Translations under genes and position numbers: made by a program
The notes under the pieces: generated by a model
The model's database searches: none
Seen by the model: only the letters and a program-made list of their open reading frames with translations
What the model was told of the DNA's origin: nothing
Source of the DNA: Panicum virgatum
Lineage: Eukaryota > Streptophyta > Magnoliopsida > Poales > Poaceae
Assembly (NCBI RefSeq): GCF_016808335.1
Contig: NC_053147.1
Span: forward strand, 67,454,960-67,518,959
Length of the DNA stretch: 64,000 nucleotides
Direction: 5' to 3'
Part shown: piece by piece, positions 35,504-45,368 of the stretch
Layout: every line of letters starts with the position of its first letter
Numbering within the stretch: the first letter of the stretch is position 1

Positions 35504-36291
35504 TTTTTTTTTTGCGAAAAAGAATGCATCCATGTATTAGATGAAAGTAAGCATAGTACACCCCTTTCTTGTGGAAAGGACCCTGATGAAACACGAAATT
35601 ACAACGAGGCCCAACCAACCGCTACTGTTCTTCTTCGTCGGAATTGGGAGCCGTCGGTCTTCCGAACGCAACGAAGCGCACCACAGCAACCAACCACCAT
35701 CCGCAGCCATCCAGAACGAGGAACGGACACGAAATAAAAGACTGCAAAAGATCCTCGGTAGTAGCCCATCAGCCGTCGGAACCATCGAACTGGAGCAACC
35801 CCTCGCCTCCTCGTGCCCAGTAGCCGCAGACCGCCGCACCAGCAACACAGAAGTGCCCGAAAGCAAACCCAACAAAGACAAAGAAAGAAGAACCAAAACC
35901 ACCACCGACAACGGCTAGCGGTGAACTCCAGTACAAGGCGAACTCCCAGACCCGACACCAGCACCAGAACACACACCGGCGAAGGAGAGAGAAGTCTGGA
36001 GTACCTTATTTCACAAAAGCGACGCCAGCTCCCTCATCCAAGCGCCGCCGGGAAACCCTAGCTCCGCCACCGTCGCCGGCGACGAGCGAACCCTAGGACT
36101 AGAAACTAGCTATCCTATACTAGTCCGCACGTCGATTCCCCCCGTCCCCCTTCCTCTCCGACGGCGTAAGCCACCGGAGAGGAGGAGGGACGGCGGAACC
36201 GCGCCGGAAGAAGCTCCGCCTCGCGCTTCGCCTTTGTCGCCCGCACAGCACTGTTGGGGGAGATAAGGACGGACGCGAGAGCATCAGCCTC
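35504..36291 (-). mobile_element. poly(A)-terminated retroelement (LINE-like, 5'-truncated) on the minus strand
   Basis: Flanked by AAGGGATTCTTAG (35491-35503) and AAGAGATTCTTAG (36293-36305), a 13-bp direct repeat with one mismatch. Immediately inside the left copy is a T-run, which is a poly(A) tail on the minus strand, preceded by the LINE-like 3' end ATACATGGATGCATTC. The minus-strand body of about 790 bp is GC-rich. Its 5' end reads ADALASVLISPNSAVRATKA before a stop near 36115. No RT motif, so it could also be a processed pseudogene of an unknown transcript. Confidence 0.55.
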
Positions 36292-36359
36292 AAAGAGATT
36301 CTTAGTTGGTGGTTGAAGAGACGGACTCTTTACAAAAAAAAGGTCTATTTCCTCCACAG

Positions 36360-36986
36360 ATTGCTCAATTTTTCTTATCCATTTGTTACATTTTTCAGCC
36401 TCGGGTGTTGATCTAACAGCAATTTCATTTTTTTTTCAGCTCTCGTTTCTATCTGGAACGTTTTCCGTAAAACTTTTGCGACCGCAGAAGTCTTCGGCCA
36501 CAGAAGATCTCGTGCTCATGGTGCACGAATCTCAAGCTCCAGGTGAACGACTGCCAGTGCATCACGTGCGAGCACCAGACCACGGGAATTTGTGTGGTCC
36601 GCGGCGCGCGTCCCAGCGGCATCCTCTTCGCCGTCGTCGCGCTGATTGGTTGGTGAAGCTGCTAGCATCCTTGGTCCCGTCCTTCACTCCTTTACAATGG
36701 CGTGATGGTGAGAGACCCTCCTCCCTCCCGGCACATTGCTTCCGTCTCCAGTCTCCAGCGACGGAAGAAGATGAGCTGCTCCTCTTGCTGCGCCGCCGCC
36801 GTTTCGTCTCCTCCGGTGGTTCTCGCCAGGCCGCGGGTGAGCGCGCTCCTGTCCCCGCTTCCTTCTCCCCATCGCCATCACGTACGTCACTTTCCCCCTT
36901 CTTTTGAGCGTGCTAGATGGAGAGCAAGCGATCCATCCGGCCGTCTCTCTCTGCGCGAGGGCGGTGCCGCGCCGAGTTCGCGTTGA
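36360..36986 (+). other. possible 5' end of a host gene (leader and first exon)
   Basis: ATG at 36771 opens MSCSSCCAAAVSSPPVVLAR, Ser/Ala/Val-rich as in a plastid transit peptide, followed by GCGG|GTGAGC, a good splice donor at 36837. No downstream exon was found before the repeat array begins at about 37060. Either a truncated gene or chance. No function assigned. Confidence 0.25.
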
Positions 36987-37421
36987 TTTTCGATGCATTG
37001 TCGAAACCCAAGTTGGCATCCGATAAACACATCCAAACCAAATCTTCAGATATCAACGGAGGTTGCTAGGGCCTAGGGATTTCCCTAGTACGACCTCTAG
37101 CCTGGATATTCATTTCAAACATTTAAACGTAACCGCGCGACAAATGCATTCCGCAGGCGCGGCCTCGCTGCTCGTCGAGCTCCGCCAGCTACAATGCGTC
37201 CTCACCGTCTCTGGGCGCCGGCGGGAGCTCAGAGCGTGCGCGTTCATGCAAACCTCTCGGCCCTCCGAGCTCGCCGGCGGCGGACGGCGGCAGCAAGGGC
37301 GGCGAAGCAGAGCGGCAGGACGACGAGAGGGCGTCTAAGCGCTCGGCCAAGTCAACGCCCCGTTTGACCCTTCCTTAATCTCGGCCGTTGGTTGAAGATT
37401 TAACGGTTTACGGGTACCTGG

Positions 37422-37448
37422 GTGGACGGTAAATGAAATACCGTCCAC
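37422..37448. repeat. conserved palindrome, copy 1
   Basis: GTGGACGGTA, a 7-base loop AATGAAA, then TACCGTCCAC: perfect 10-bp arms (11 counting the flanking G/C pair). Recurs at 39474-39500 and 40885-40911. Confidence 0.85.
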
Positions 37449-38485
37449 CCCGGTCGGTAGGCGAGCGAGGCACCGTGCACCCCTGGCCGTGCCGCCGTGG
37501 CGAGGGGAGGCCAGCCGCCAGCGCCGCCTGCCGGCCAGCTGCGAGGCACCTCCCAGCTTGGAAGCAGGCAGCACCGTGGCTGCAGGCCAGGCGCGCCGCG
37601 GCGACCGATCAGGGCTGCTCCGAGTGTTCGGATCGATCGGCTCGTCCCGTTCCGGCGATGCCCGCCGCCGCCGCCGCCATCCTCGCTGCTGGAGTTCGCG
37701 TGCTCCGTTCCATCCCTCTGTTCAGCTATCGTCGCCCTCCGAGCGGGTAGGAGCGAAGCAGCGGCGAGCTTGACTTCACGCCGGGAGCCCGGCAATGGCG
37801 GCTCGGCCCGTAGCTTGTTTGGCACAGGATTCATCTGACATGATGCGCTTGCCTTCATACCTCAATGCTTAGGCTGATACTACTGCTTAGCTTGGAAGCT
37901 GGAGTAATTCACATTTAATTTTTCTTTTCTTTTCGTTGCTGGAGTTTCATCCGGAGTAGCAAAATCGTCGCTGATTGGTACAACAGAATAGTTCTGGAAC
38001 TAAACAAGCACTCTTGGCATGCTTGAGCACTGCATCATTGAGGAAATTCTGATGAACTCTTTTGCACTTGAGCTCTGAATTCCTGCCTCGGCATCTGCCC
38101 GTGCTTTATTTTGTGGTGCGGCAAAAGGGAGGGTGCTCATGACACGCAACTGTAACCGGATGAGCATCTGATTCAAGTATCCAAGGTATTAGTAGCTCTA
38201 GTACAAAAAAACACTAATCTACTTCAGTAAGAAGTAAGCATTGCTGCCGCTGCCTCTGCAGTTGCCAGTGGTATTTCAAGGCATATGAGATGTGATGGAA
38301 GCAGCCATGTGTAAGCATGGAACCTGTAGTCTGCGGAGTGCAGAGATTGAAAGACATGCTCACTATAGGACAAAGATTGCGATGCTCACCTTTTGGACTA
38401 GACAATACTGAAGTAGTTTTACGCTGAACTTTTGCAGCAGGCACAAGTAGAGCGAAGAAGAGTCAGTGCACATGAGCACATCTAA

Positions 38486-38833
38486 GCCCTTGTTTAGTTT
38501 CCGCCGTAAATTTTTTGAAATAGAATCTTTTCACATTTGAAGAATTAAATATAGACTAATTACAAAACTAATTACAAAACTTGTCTGTAAACTTCGAGAC
38601 GAATTTATTAAGACTAATTAATCCGTCACTAGCATATGGTACTGTTGTAGTTACTGTAGCAATTTAGTGCCTAATCAGAGTCTAATTAGGCTCATTAGAT
38701 TCATCTAGTAATTTATAAACAAATTATGCAATTAGTTTTTTATTTCATCTAGATTTAATATTCCATGCGTGTAAGATTTCTGTTCGATATGATATATTTG
38801 GAATTTTGAATTTTATAACTAAACAAGACGCGA
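38486..38833. mobile_element. MITE (GCCCTTGTTTAGTT type) with empty site in copy 2
   Basis: About 348 bp. Ends GCCCTTGTTTAGTTT and AACTAAACAAGACG are inverted. The same position in copy 2 (about 40333, CCATCTAATTCATAC) is uninterrupted, which shows this is an insertion into copy 1 after the duplication. No TSD could be fixed. Confidence 0.75.
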
Positions 38834-39129
38834 TTCATAAAGGAGAATAATTTGCAGCAGTACAATCAGGGCCTGACAGAACAAAAAAACCATTGAATAA
38901 CGTGCATTGGAAAATGGGAGCTTTGCAGACAACAAACAAGCACAACTATCAATGCCTGTATATGTTCAGACTTTGATGCTTCCGTTCCATGACTTGTTCA
39001 GAGCAAGTAGCCATCGGCATCGTGGATTCGTGGTAGAGATCCATGACACGGGCACATGACGCCATGGTTTGGATTCCCAAGTTCAGTTCCCTTGAGATCC
39101 TGTCCATAAACCTGCCGACGTTAAGCCGG

Positions 39130-40640
39130 GCGGCGGCGAAGCCGCTTGAGAGTCGAGGGCTATTTAATTGGTAATCGGGCGTGCGCGCCATGCAAGCGGC
39201 AAGCCTCGCTCGGCCCTCCGGGCTCCGGAGCTCGCCGTCGCCGGACGGCGGCGAAGCAGAGCAGCAGGATGACGGGAGCAAGCACAGAACTTAATCTAGT
39301 GCGGGATCGGAGCTCGACGGAGGCGACGGAGAGGCCGGCGAAGCGGCGCGGGCCAGGACGACGAGAGGGCGTCTGGGCGCTCGGTCCAGTCAATCAACGT
39401 CCCGTTTGTACTGGGTCTCCCTAGCTTAATCTCGACCATCGGTTGAGAATCGAACGGCTCACAGACACCCAGGGTGGACGGTAAATGAAACACCGTCCAC
39501 CCGGGCGGTGGATGAAACACCGTCCAGCCTTGGTCGCGGCGAGGAGAGGCCAGCGCCGCCCGCTGGCCACCTGCGAGGCGGCGAGGGAAGCCATGGCGAG
39601 GAGCCGAGAGAGCCTCCCCACCCCTGCCATTCTTGGACGAGGTGGCGCGACGCGGCGAGCGAGGTAGGAGGCGGTGCGGCGAACGGCGTCGTCGGCGTGG
39701 CGCCGGCGCATGGCCGGGATCCTTGTGCAAGCTGTAGTGGCCGCGGGTGAGCCGCATGGATTGAAGCTGGTGTGTCGCCGGCGGCCAGTGAAGGGGAGCC
39801 CATGAGTCCATGCATTGCCATTGCGAAGTCCTTGTGCAAGCTGTGGTGGTAGCTTTTTCAGGGATTAGAAGTTGGGCATCAACGTGACAGTAAAGCGGAG
39901 TTTCAGATGACATAGTTGATGTTGCCTGGGATTTCCCGAAAAATGAGTCCCCGTACAAGCACACCAACTGAACAATTCCTGAAAACTAGCTGCTCTAACT
40001 GCTTCAGACAACGCAACTGCGGAGTTCATTAAGAAGCAACGCTGTTTGCAAGAGCTCTTTTCTAAAACCAGAATCTGCAAATGTTTGTGGAAAACTAAAT
40101 CCTGTCTTGATCACTAGAAACTTGCCAACTGCGATCCATGGTCAGCAATGAACATATGCGACTACCGACTAGAAATAAGCCTGCTGGAACCTTTAGTCAG
40201 TAGACATTGAAAGACATGCTCGCTATAGGCCAAAGAATGTGATGGTCACCTTGTGGACTAGATAAACTTGAACTAGTTTGACACTGAACTTTTGCAACGA
40301 CAGGCACAAGCAGAATGAAGAAGAGTCAGTGCCCATCTAATTCATACAAGAGAAAAATTTGCACGAGCACAATCACTCAATCAGGGCCTGACGGAACCAG
40401 AAAACGCTGAATGACGTGCGTTGGGAGCTGTGCAGACAGCAAACAAGCACAGTTTGGTTGGAGTCAGGGTGTGAGAGATGCCTGTATTTGTTCAGACATC
40501 GATGCCTCCGTTCCATGACTTTGTTCAGAGCAAGTGGCCATCGGCATCACAATAGAGATGCGTGACGCCGAAACACCCGAAGATTGATGTGCCCATCAAG
40601 GAGGCAAGGACACGGACACGCGCCGCCATGGTTGTCCGTA
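39130..40640 (-). repeat. tandem unit, copy 2
   Basis: About 1.5 kb. GC-rich block with palindrome at 39474-39500 (right arm begins C instead of T), a block at 39865-40140 (CAATTCCTGAAAACTAGCTG) also found in copy 3 at 44460, a block at 40205-40340 matching copy 1 at 38345-38480, and a block at 40345-40570 matching copy 1 at 38845-39060. The short-ORF equivalent of copy 1/2 (ATG at 39065-39063, minus) is shifted out of frame relative to copy 3. Confidence 0.68.
40525..40629 (-). CDS. 34-codon micro-ORF in the tandem unit
   Basis: Minus-strand ATG at 40629-40627 to TGA at 40527-40525. The product begins MAARVRVLASLMGTSIFGCF, with a short hydrophobic stretch (LASLMGTSIFGCFGV), and ends DADGHLL. 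The equivalent in the neighbouring copy (39065-38949) lacks about 45 bases and is frameshifted, but an alternative frame there still ends DADGYLL. ATG context is GACAACC. I do not recognise it. It may be a real small protein, a relic exon or chance. Confidence 0.25.
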   Translation of the reverse strand: MAARVRVLASLMGTSIFGCFGVTHLYCDADGHLL

Positions 40641-41455
40641 GACCTGCCGACGTTAAGCCGGACGGCGGCGGCGAAGCTGCTTGAGAGCTACTTAATTGGT
40701 TGGTAATCGATCGTGCGCGTTCATGCAAACCTCGCTCGGCCCTCCGAGCTCGCCGGCGGCGGACGGCGGCAGGACGACGAGAGGGTGCCAATGCGCTCGG
40801 TCCGGTCATCGTCCCGCTTGTACTGGGCCTCCCTTGCTTAATCTCAGCCGTTGGTTAGAGATCGAACGGCTTACGGGTACCCGGGTGGACGGTAAATGAA
40901 ATACCGTCCACTCCTGGTCGGTGGGCGAGACACCGTCCACTCCTGGCCGTGCCGCTGTGGCGAGGGGAGGCCAGCGCCGCCCGCCGAGGAGCGCTGCGAG
41001 GCGGCGAGGGAACCTATGGAGAGCGGTCGGCAGCCTCCCCATCTCTACCAGCAGCGGCTCCAGGGACAGGCGCCTTGAAGCTCCGAAGAAGCGTCGCCGC
41101 GCGGGGTGATCGACCATGGCTGCTCCGAGTAGCGCACGCGGCGCGGCGGTGGCGTCGCTGCCGTTTCTACTGCCGCGCGTCGAGCGAGGTAGGCGGCGGT
41201 GCAGCGTACGGCGTCGGCGTGGCGCGGGCGCATGGCCGAGATTCAGAGGTGAGCCGCATGGACTAGGGCTGGTGTGCACGCCGGCCGGCGAGCGGCGACC
41301 AGTGCAGGGGAGGCCATTGGGCCATGGCGATAGCTGTTTCAGGAATTACAAGCTGGGCGCCAACGTGATAGTAAAGCAGAGTTTAGGATAGCATAGTTCT
41401 TGCTGGCTTGATTTCAGAGATTTAGATTGCTGCAACTGATTGAGAGACATCTGAA

Positions 41456-41849
41456 TAGCTCCAACCCTGTTCAGGGCATGATGGCCGTCACGGTTGTCTC
41501 CTTCTTCCAATGAATCAGATCGTCCTTCTATCCTGGAACGTGCGTGGGCTGAACACTAGAGCCCGCCGGGATGCTGTTCGCGTCCTCATTGGCGACACCA
41601 GAACGACGATCGTGCACGAGCTCCTTGAACGCATCAAGCCGGACATTCGTTTATGGATAGCGGCTGGTGCTCGGCGCTTAGGTTGTCTCAAGCGTGAATA
41701 GTAAACTAAAGGGTTGGCCCGGCTCGGGCATGTTCCTTTTCCTTGCACCACGGTGCTTGTGTACGAGCGTGACCTGTGACTCCGCGTTGTGTGTACGTTG
41801 AAATATTCTTCTTGAAGATGCGCAGCTCTCCTGTGTATTCAAGAAAAAA
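41456..41849 (+). mobile_element. LINE (L1-type) internal-deletion derivative with TSD
   Basis: 394 bp between TTGAGAGACATCTGAA (41440-41455) and TTGAGTGACATCTGAA (41850-41865), a 16-bp TSD with one mismatch. Ends with an A-rich tail (AAGAAAAAA). It carries an ORF (41510-41701) that begins like ORF2 endonuclease (MNQIVLLSWNVRGLNTRARR) and jumps directly into an ORF2 C-terminus-like end (RLWIAAGARRLGCLKRE). Endonuclease active site and the whole RT are deleted. Confidence 0.8.
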
Positions 41850-41897
41850 TTGAGTGACATCTGAAAAATGAGTCCCGGCCGGTACATGCACATCAAC

Positions 41898-44442
41898 TGT
41901 AACACCCCGGTGTTAATCCATCTTAATTAAAATTAATCATAACTAGTTTCAAACTTAAATGATCAAACCATAAGATAGCATTTTCTTTGTCAGCCTGGCC
42001 AGACCGGTCTGACCGGCTGAGGCAACCGGTCTGACCGGTTGAGCCGGTTTCAACCACTTTGGGCCCCACAGCATTTAAATCTTCTCTCTCCCTCATCAGT
42101 TCACTCGCCTCACTCAACTCCCTCACTCCCTTCCCGAGCCCCTCTTTTCCCAAACCCTAGGATTTCAAATCCTCACCCTAAATTCAATCTCAAGGCCGGG
42201 TAAAGGATCAAATCAGCGTGGGAAGGCTCCTTCTCCACGATTCCCTACCCAGGGGTGCGTCGGATCCAAGTTCTTCGCGGGGGAAACACTCAGCTAAGGT
42301 ATTTTAGCTTGTGATGGTCGATCTCTAGTTCTAGATGTTTTTAGGTGGTTCTCTCTGGTAAAAAAACACCCAAATGTATCCCTGAACTAGTACCTAGAAG
42401 GGTTTTAGAATTTGTGGGCGATTTTTGCCGCGCCAAGGATTCTAGGTTTTGACCTGGGCAGGACCGGTCTGACCGGTCGGAGGGACTGGTCTGACCGGTA
42501 GGGGTCCGGACGGTCCGGCCGTTTGTCCGGATACTCTGGGTTTGTAGTGGTTTAGACACTCCAGGTTTAAGTTCGGATTCTCCGGGCTTGGGAGTCTGGA
42601 TACTCCGAGAATACGTCCGGATAATCCGGATTTAGGGTTTAGAGTCTCATCCAGTCACGACCGGTCTGACCGGTTTTATAGACCGGTCTGACCGGTATTA
42701 GCAGAACAGAGTAGGGATTCGTAGGAGTGAGTTAGTGTAAATCCTTAGCGTTTGTTTCCAATTGTTGATTACTTGTAATTGTAAAATCATATTTGCATTC
42801 TCTTATGTTATGTGCATACATGTAGAACTTGTAGCGAGAACGTTGTCTGCGAATGGATCGTGAAGCCCAGGATCGGAGCAGAAAGATCGAGAAGGAATTC
42901 GTTAAGACCCGGTCCAATGGTCGGAAGAGCCCAAGGCATTGCTAGAATTAACACTAACTTAGTGTTACCCTCAGGCAAGCCCCGGTGCACAACCTATTAA
43001 TTTAAATTATGACACATATATATATCTATTACTTGTGCATTACGTATAGTAATTGGTTGAAACCCTAGTTGCATGATCCCTAGGTTTCCTTGAGTTTATA
43101 CTAGTATGTTAGGACGATAGTAATGCTATGCTTAAGAGTTCTCGGTAGAAGTCGAGTGACTTCTTGTCACTCGCGAGATATAGGATGTTTAGAAGTCGAG
43201 TAATTTCCGGTTACTCGGGAGATATGAGATTTATTTATTTTTCGACACATGAGTTGTTGAAATGGATATAGAATGCATGGAAATTTGAGACCGGACGGGA
43301 AATTGATGATGATGTATAGGTATGGCAGCAGGACAGGGTTCCTGGGTGTCTTAGTCCCATCTGAGTCGGTTAAGGACCGTACCGTTGTTGGCCCTGCTGG
43401 TCATGTTTGAATTGTACTAACCGCATGCCGGGAGTAGGAGGTAGTCGAAACCGGTAAGCCTAGTACTGCCTCGCTTCGAAAGTACAGAACTTCATCACCA
43501 CCCCTTAGGGCGAGTCGAGTAGTCGGGGAGAAACGGGATGCATATGTTTACTTTTGGTGGTCTCTCGTTGAGCTCGGCTGACAATATGTAGGTGGGGTGG
43601 TTCTGTAATTCGAGGCGGGGAGGGGAAGGGTTGGTGCGTGTGGTCCGACGGGGCATACACGTGCCGTGTTGGTTAGATCTACCTTGCAAGGTTAAATCGA
43701 ATCGATTCGCCGTCAGTCGCTCTCGGATATGAGCACCTTGGTCACTGCGTCGCATCGTAGTGTTGTGATGGAATAATAGTTATACCTACGATGATGAACA
43801 CAATGAATTATCATTTATTGCTCCACTATATTTGCTCTAGAATTGGTTGTGCAAATATTAAACTATGATTAATTTATATAGAACTTGGGCTAAAATAAGG
43901 AAACTAAGGAATTACTTTAGCCGATTTTCTGCAAAATAACCACCAGCCAAAAGCCTTGCATGTCTAGGTATGTGGCCTAAGTTATACCCACTGGTCGGGT
44001 AAGTCTTAATGAGTATTAGTTGCTCAGGGTTTGTTATTTACCCTATTTCAGGTTTAGGAGCTAACTAGGTGTCATATCGGTGGGCTCGATGTGGCGCCTT
44101 GTCTTCACGTCTCGGTAGTTCTCGATTTATTTAGTTTGTTTTATTTATTCTCTAGTAAAAATGCTCTGTAAGTTAGATTCTTTTCCGCTGCTATCTTTTC
44201 ATTTGTAAATTTTAAATTTAAAGCTGTTTTGTAAAAGTCTTAACGCAGTTTACTATTTTTGTAAGTTTATATCGTGCTGGTACCTTCTGCGCTCGTCTTC
44301 GTGCGAGACTTCTGGTGTGTTTCGATCGGCATGTGGGTTGGAAACAGCCTGTCAAGTTACACTTAATTAAGCTAATACGCCTAATGTGTTCAAATGATGG
44401 CGGTTACGCTTAATTAAGCGTTTTAACTCGGCGGGTCTGTCA
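41898..44442 (+). mobile_element. LTR-like insertion (probably solo LTR, Gypsy type)
   Basis: 2545 bp, starting TGTAACACCCCGG (a common grass LTR start) and ending GGGTCTGTCA. It interrupts tandem copy 3 at a place that is continuous in copy 2 (about 39960, CACACCAACTGAACAATTCC), so it is an insertion. Flanks TCAAC (41893-41897) and CCAAC (44445-44449, offset by CT) give only an imperfect TSD. Contains repeated GACCGGTCTGACCGGT dyads near 42000, 42460 and 42660-42690. No coding domain seen. Confidence 0.6.
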
Positions 44443-45087
44443 CTCCAACTGACTTGCTGAACAATTCCTGAAAATTGCCTGCTCCAACAGATTCAGACAA
44501 CGCAACAGCAGAGTTCATCAGCAAGCAAGGTTATTTCCATGAGTTCTTTTAAAAACCCCAGAATCAGCAAATCTTTGTGGGAAATTAACTCATGTCTGGA
44601 TCACGGCAAATAGGAAGCATGCCAACTGACGATCCGTGGACTTTACTAAGAAGCAGTGAAGATGTGCGACTACCAACTAGTCCATGGCAGCCGACAAGCA
44701 GTCGAGGCAGAGTTGAATCAGAGTGAAAACCTTGCACACAGCGAGCTGTGAGAAACTGCAAATAAGGCCGTTTGAATTCAAAGTGAGATAGACGTGCCGT
44801 GTCCTTTCGAGAAAAAGTGCGGTGTGCCTTTGAGCATGCGTGTTCACACTTCTTTGATGCCTACGTTCGTTGACATTTCCAGTTACCAGTTTCCTCTCTC
44901 TCTCTCTCGCCATCAGCATCAGCACCTCCGGGGCCAAGTAAGAGACAGATTAGGCAATCCATTAACATAAGCAACATGTCACAATCACTGCGCTGTCAAA
45001 TCTTGATAAATCGTAGTAGAGATCCATGGCACCTAAACGCCCGACCAGAATGGACACGTAACATCCCATCGGCCAAGATACGACGAA

Positions 45088-45365
45088 GGCCGTGTTTAGA
45101 TCTCTGGAAAACGGGTAGAAAAGGTCACATCGGACACTGTAGCACACTGTAGCACTTTTCGTTTGTTTGTGGTAAATATTGTCCTACCATGACCTAACTA
45201 GACTCAAAAGATTCGTCTCGTAACATACATCAAAACTATGCAATTAGTTTTTTTATTTACCTACATTTAGTACTCCATGCATGAGTCATTTGTTATATTT
45301 AATGTTTCGATGTGATTTCGATGTGATGGAAAGTTTGGAGGAGTTTGGGGGATCTAAACACACCC
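45088..45365. mobile_element. MITE with GGCCGTGTTTAGATC termini
   Basis: 278 bp. Left end GGCCGTGTTTAGATC and right end GATCTAAACACACCC are inverted. GAA flanks both sides (45085-45087 and 45366-45368), a possible 3-bp TSD. Contains the common internal string AAAAGATTCGTCTCGT. Non-coding. Confidence 0.7.
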
Positions 45366-45368
45366 GAA

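Larger units (their letters stand above)
37060..39130 (-). repeat. tandem unit, copy 1 (with MITE insertion)
   Basis: First of three tandem copies. Contains the GC-rich block (about 37170-37860) with palindrome GTGGACGGTA/TACCGTCCAC at 37422-37448, a block around 38290-38480 (TTGAAAGACATGCTCACTAT) and a block at about 38835-39070 (TTTGCAGCAGTACAATCAGG). The same blocks recur in the same order in copy 2. Split by a MITE at 38486-38833. The 37870-38210 part has no clear partner in the other copies. Strand is assigned from the direction of the short ORF in copy 3. Confidence 0.65.
40640..45080 (-). repeat. tandem unit, copy 3 (with LINE and LTR-like insertions)
   Basis: GC-rich block with palindrome at 40885-40911 and a second half-site at about 40928. 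The next block (41330-41400) matches copy 2 at about 39860-39910, continues after the LINE (41866-41897) and resumes after the LTR-like insertion (44450-44640, CAATTCCTGAAAATTGCCTG). A weakened last block (44860-45080) keeps TAGAGATCCATGGCAC. Subtracting the two insertions leaves about 1.5 kb, the size of copy 2. Confidence 0.6.
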
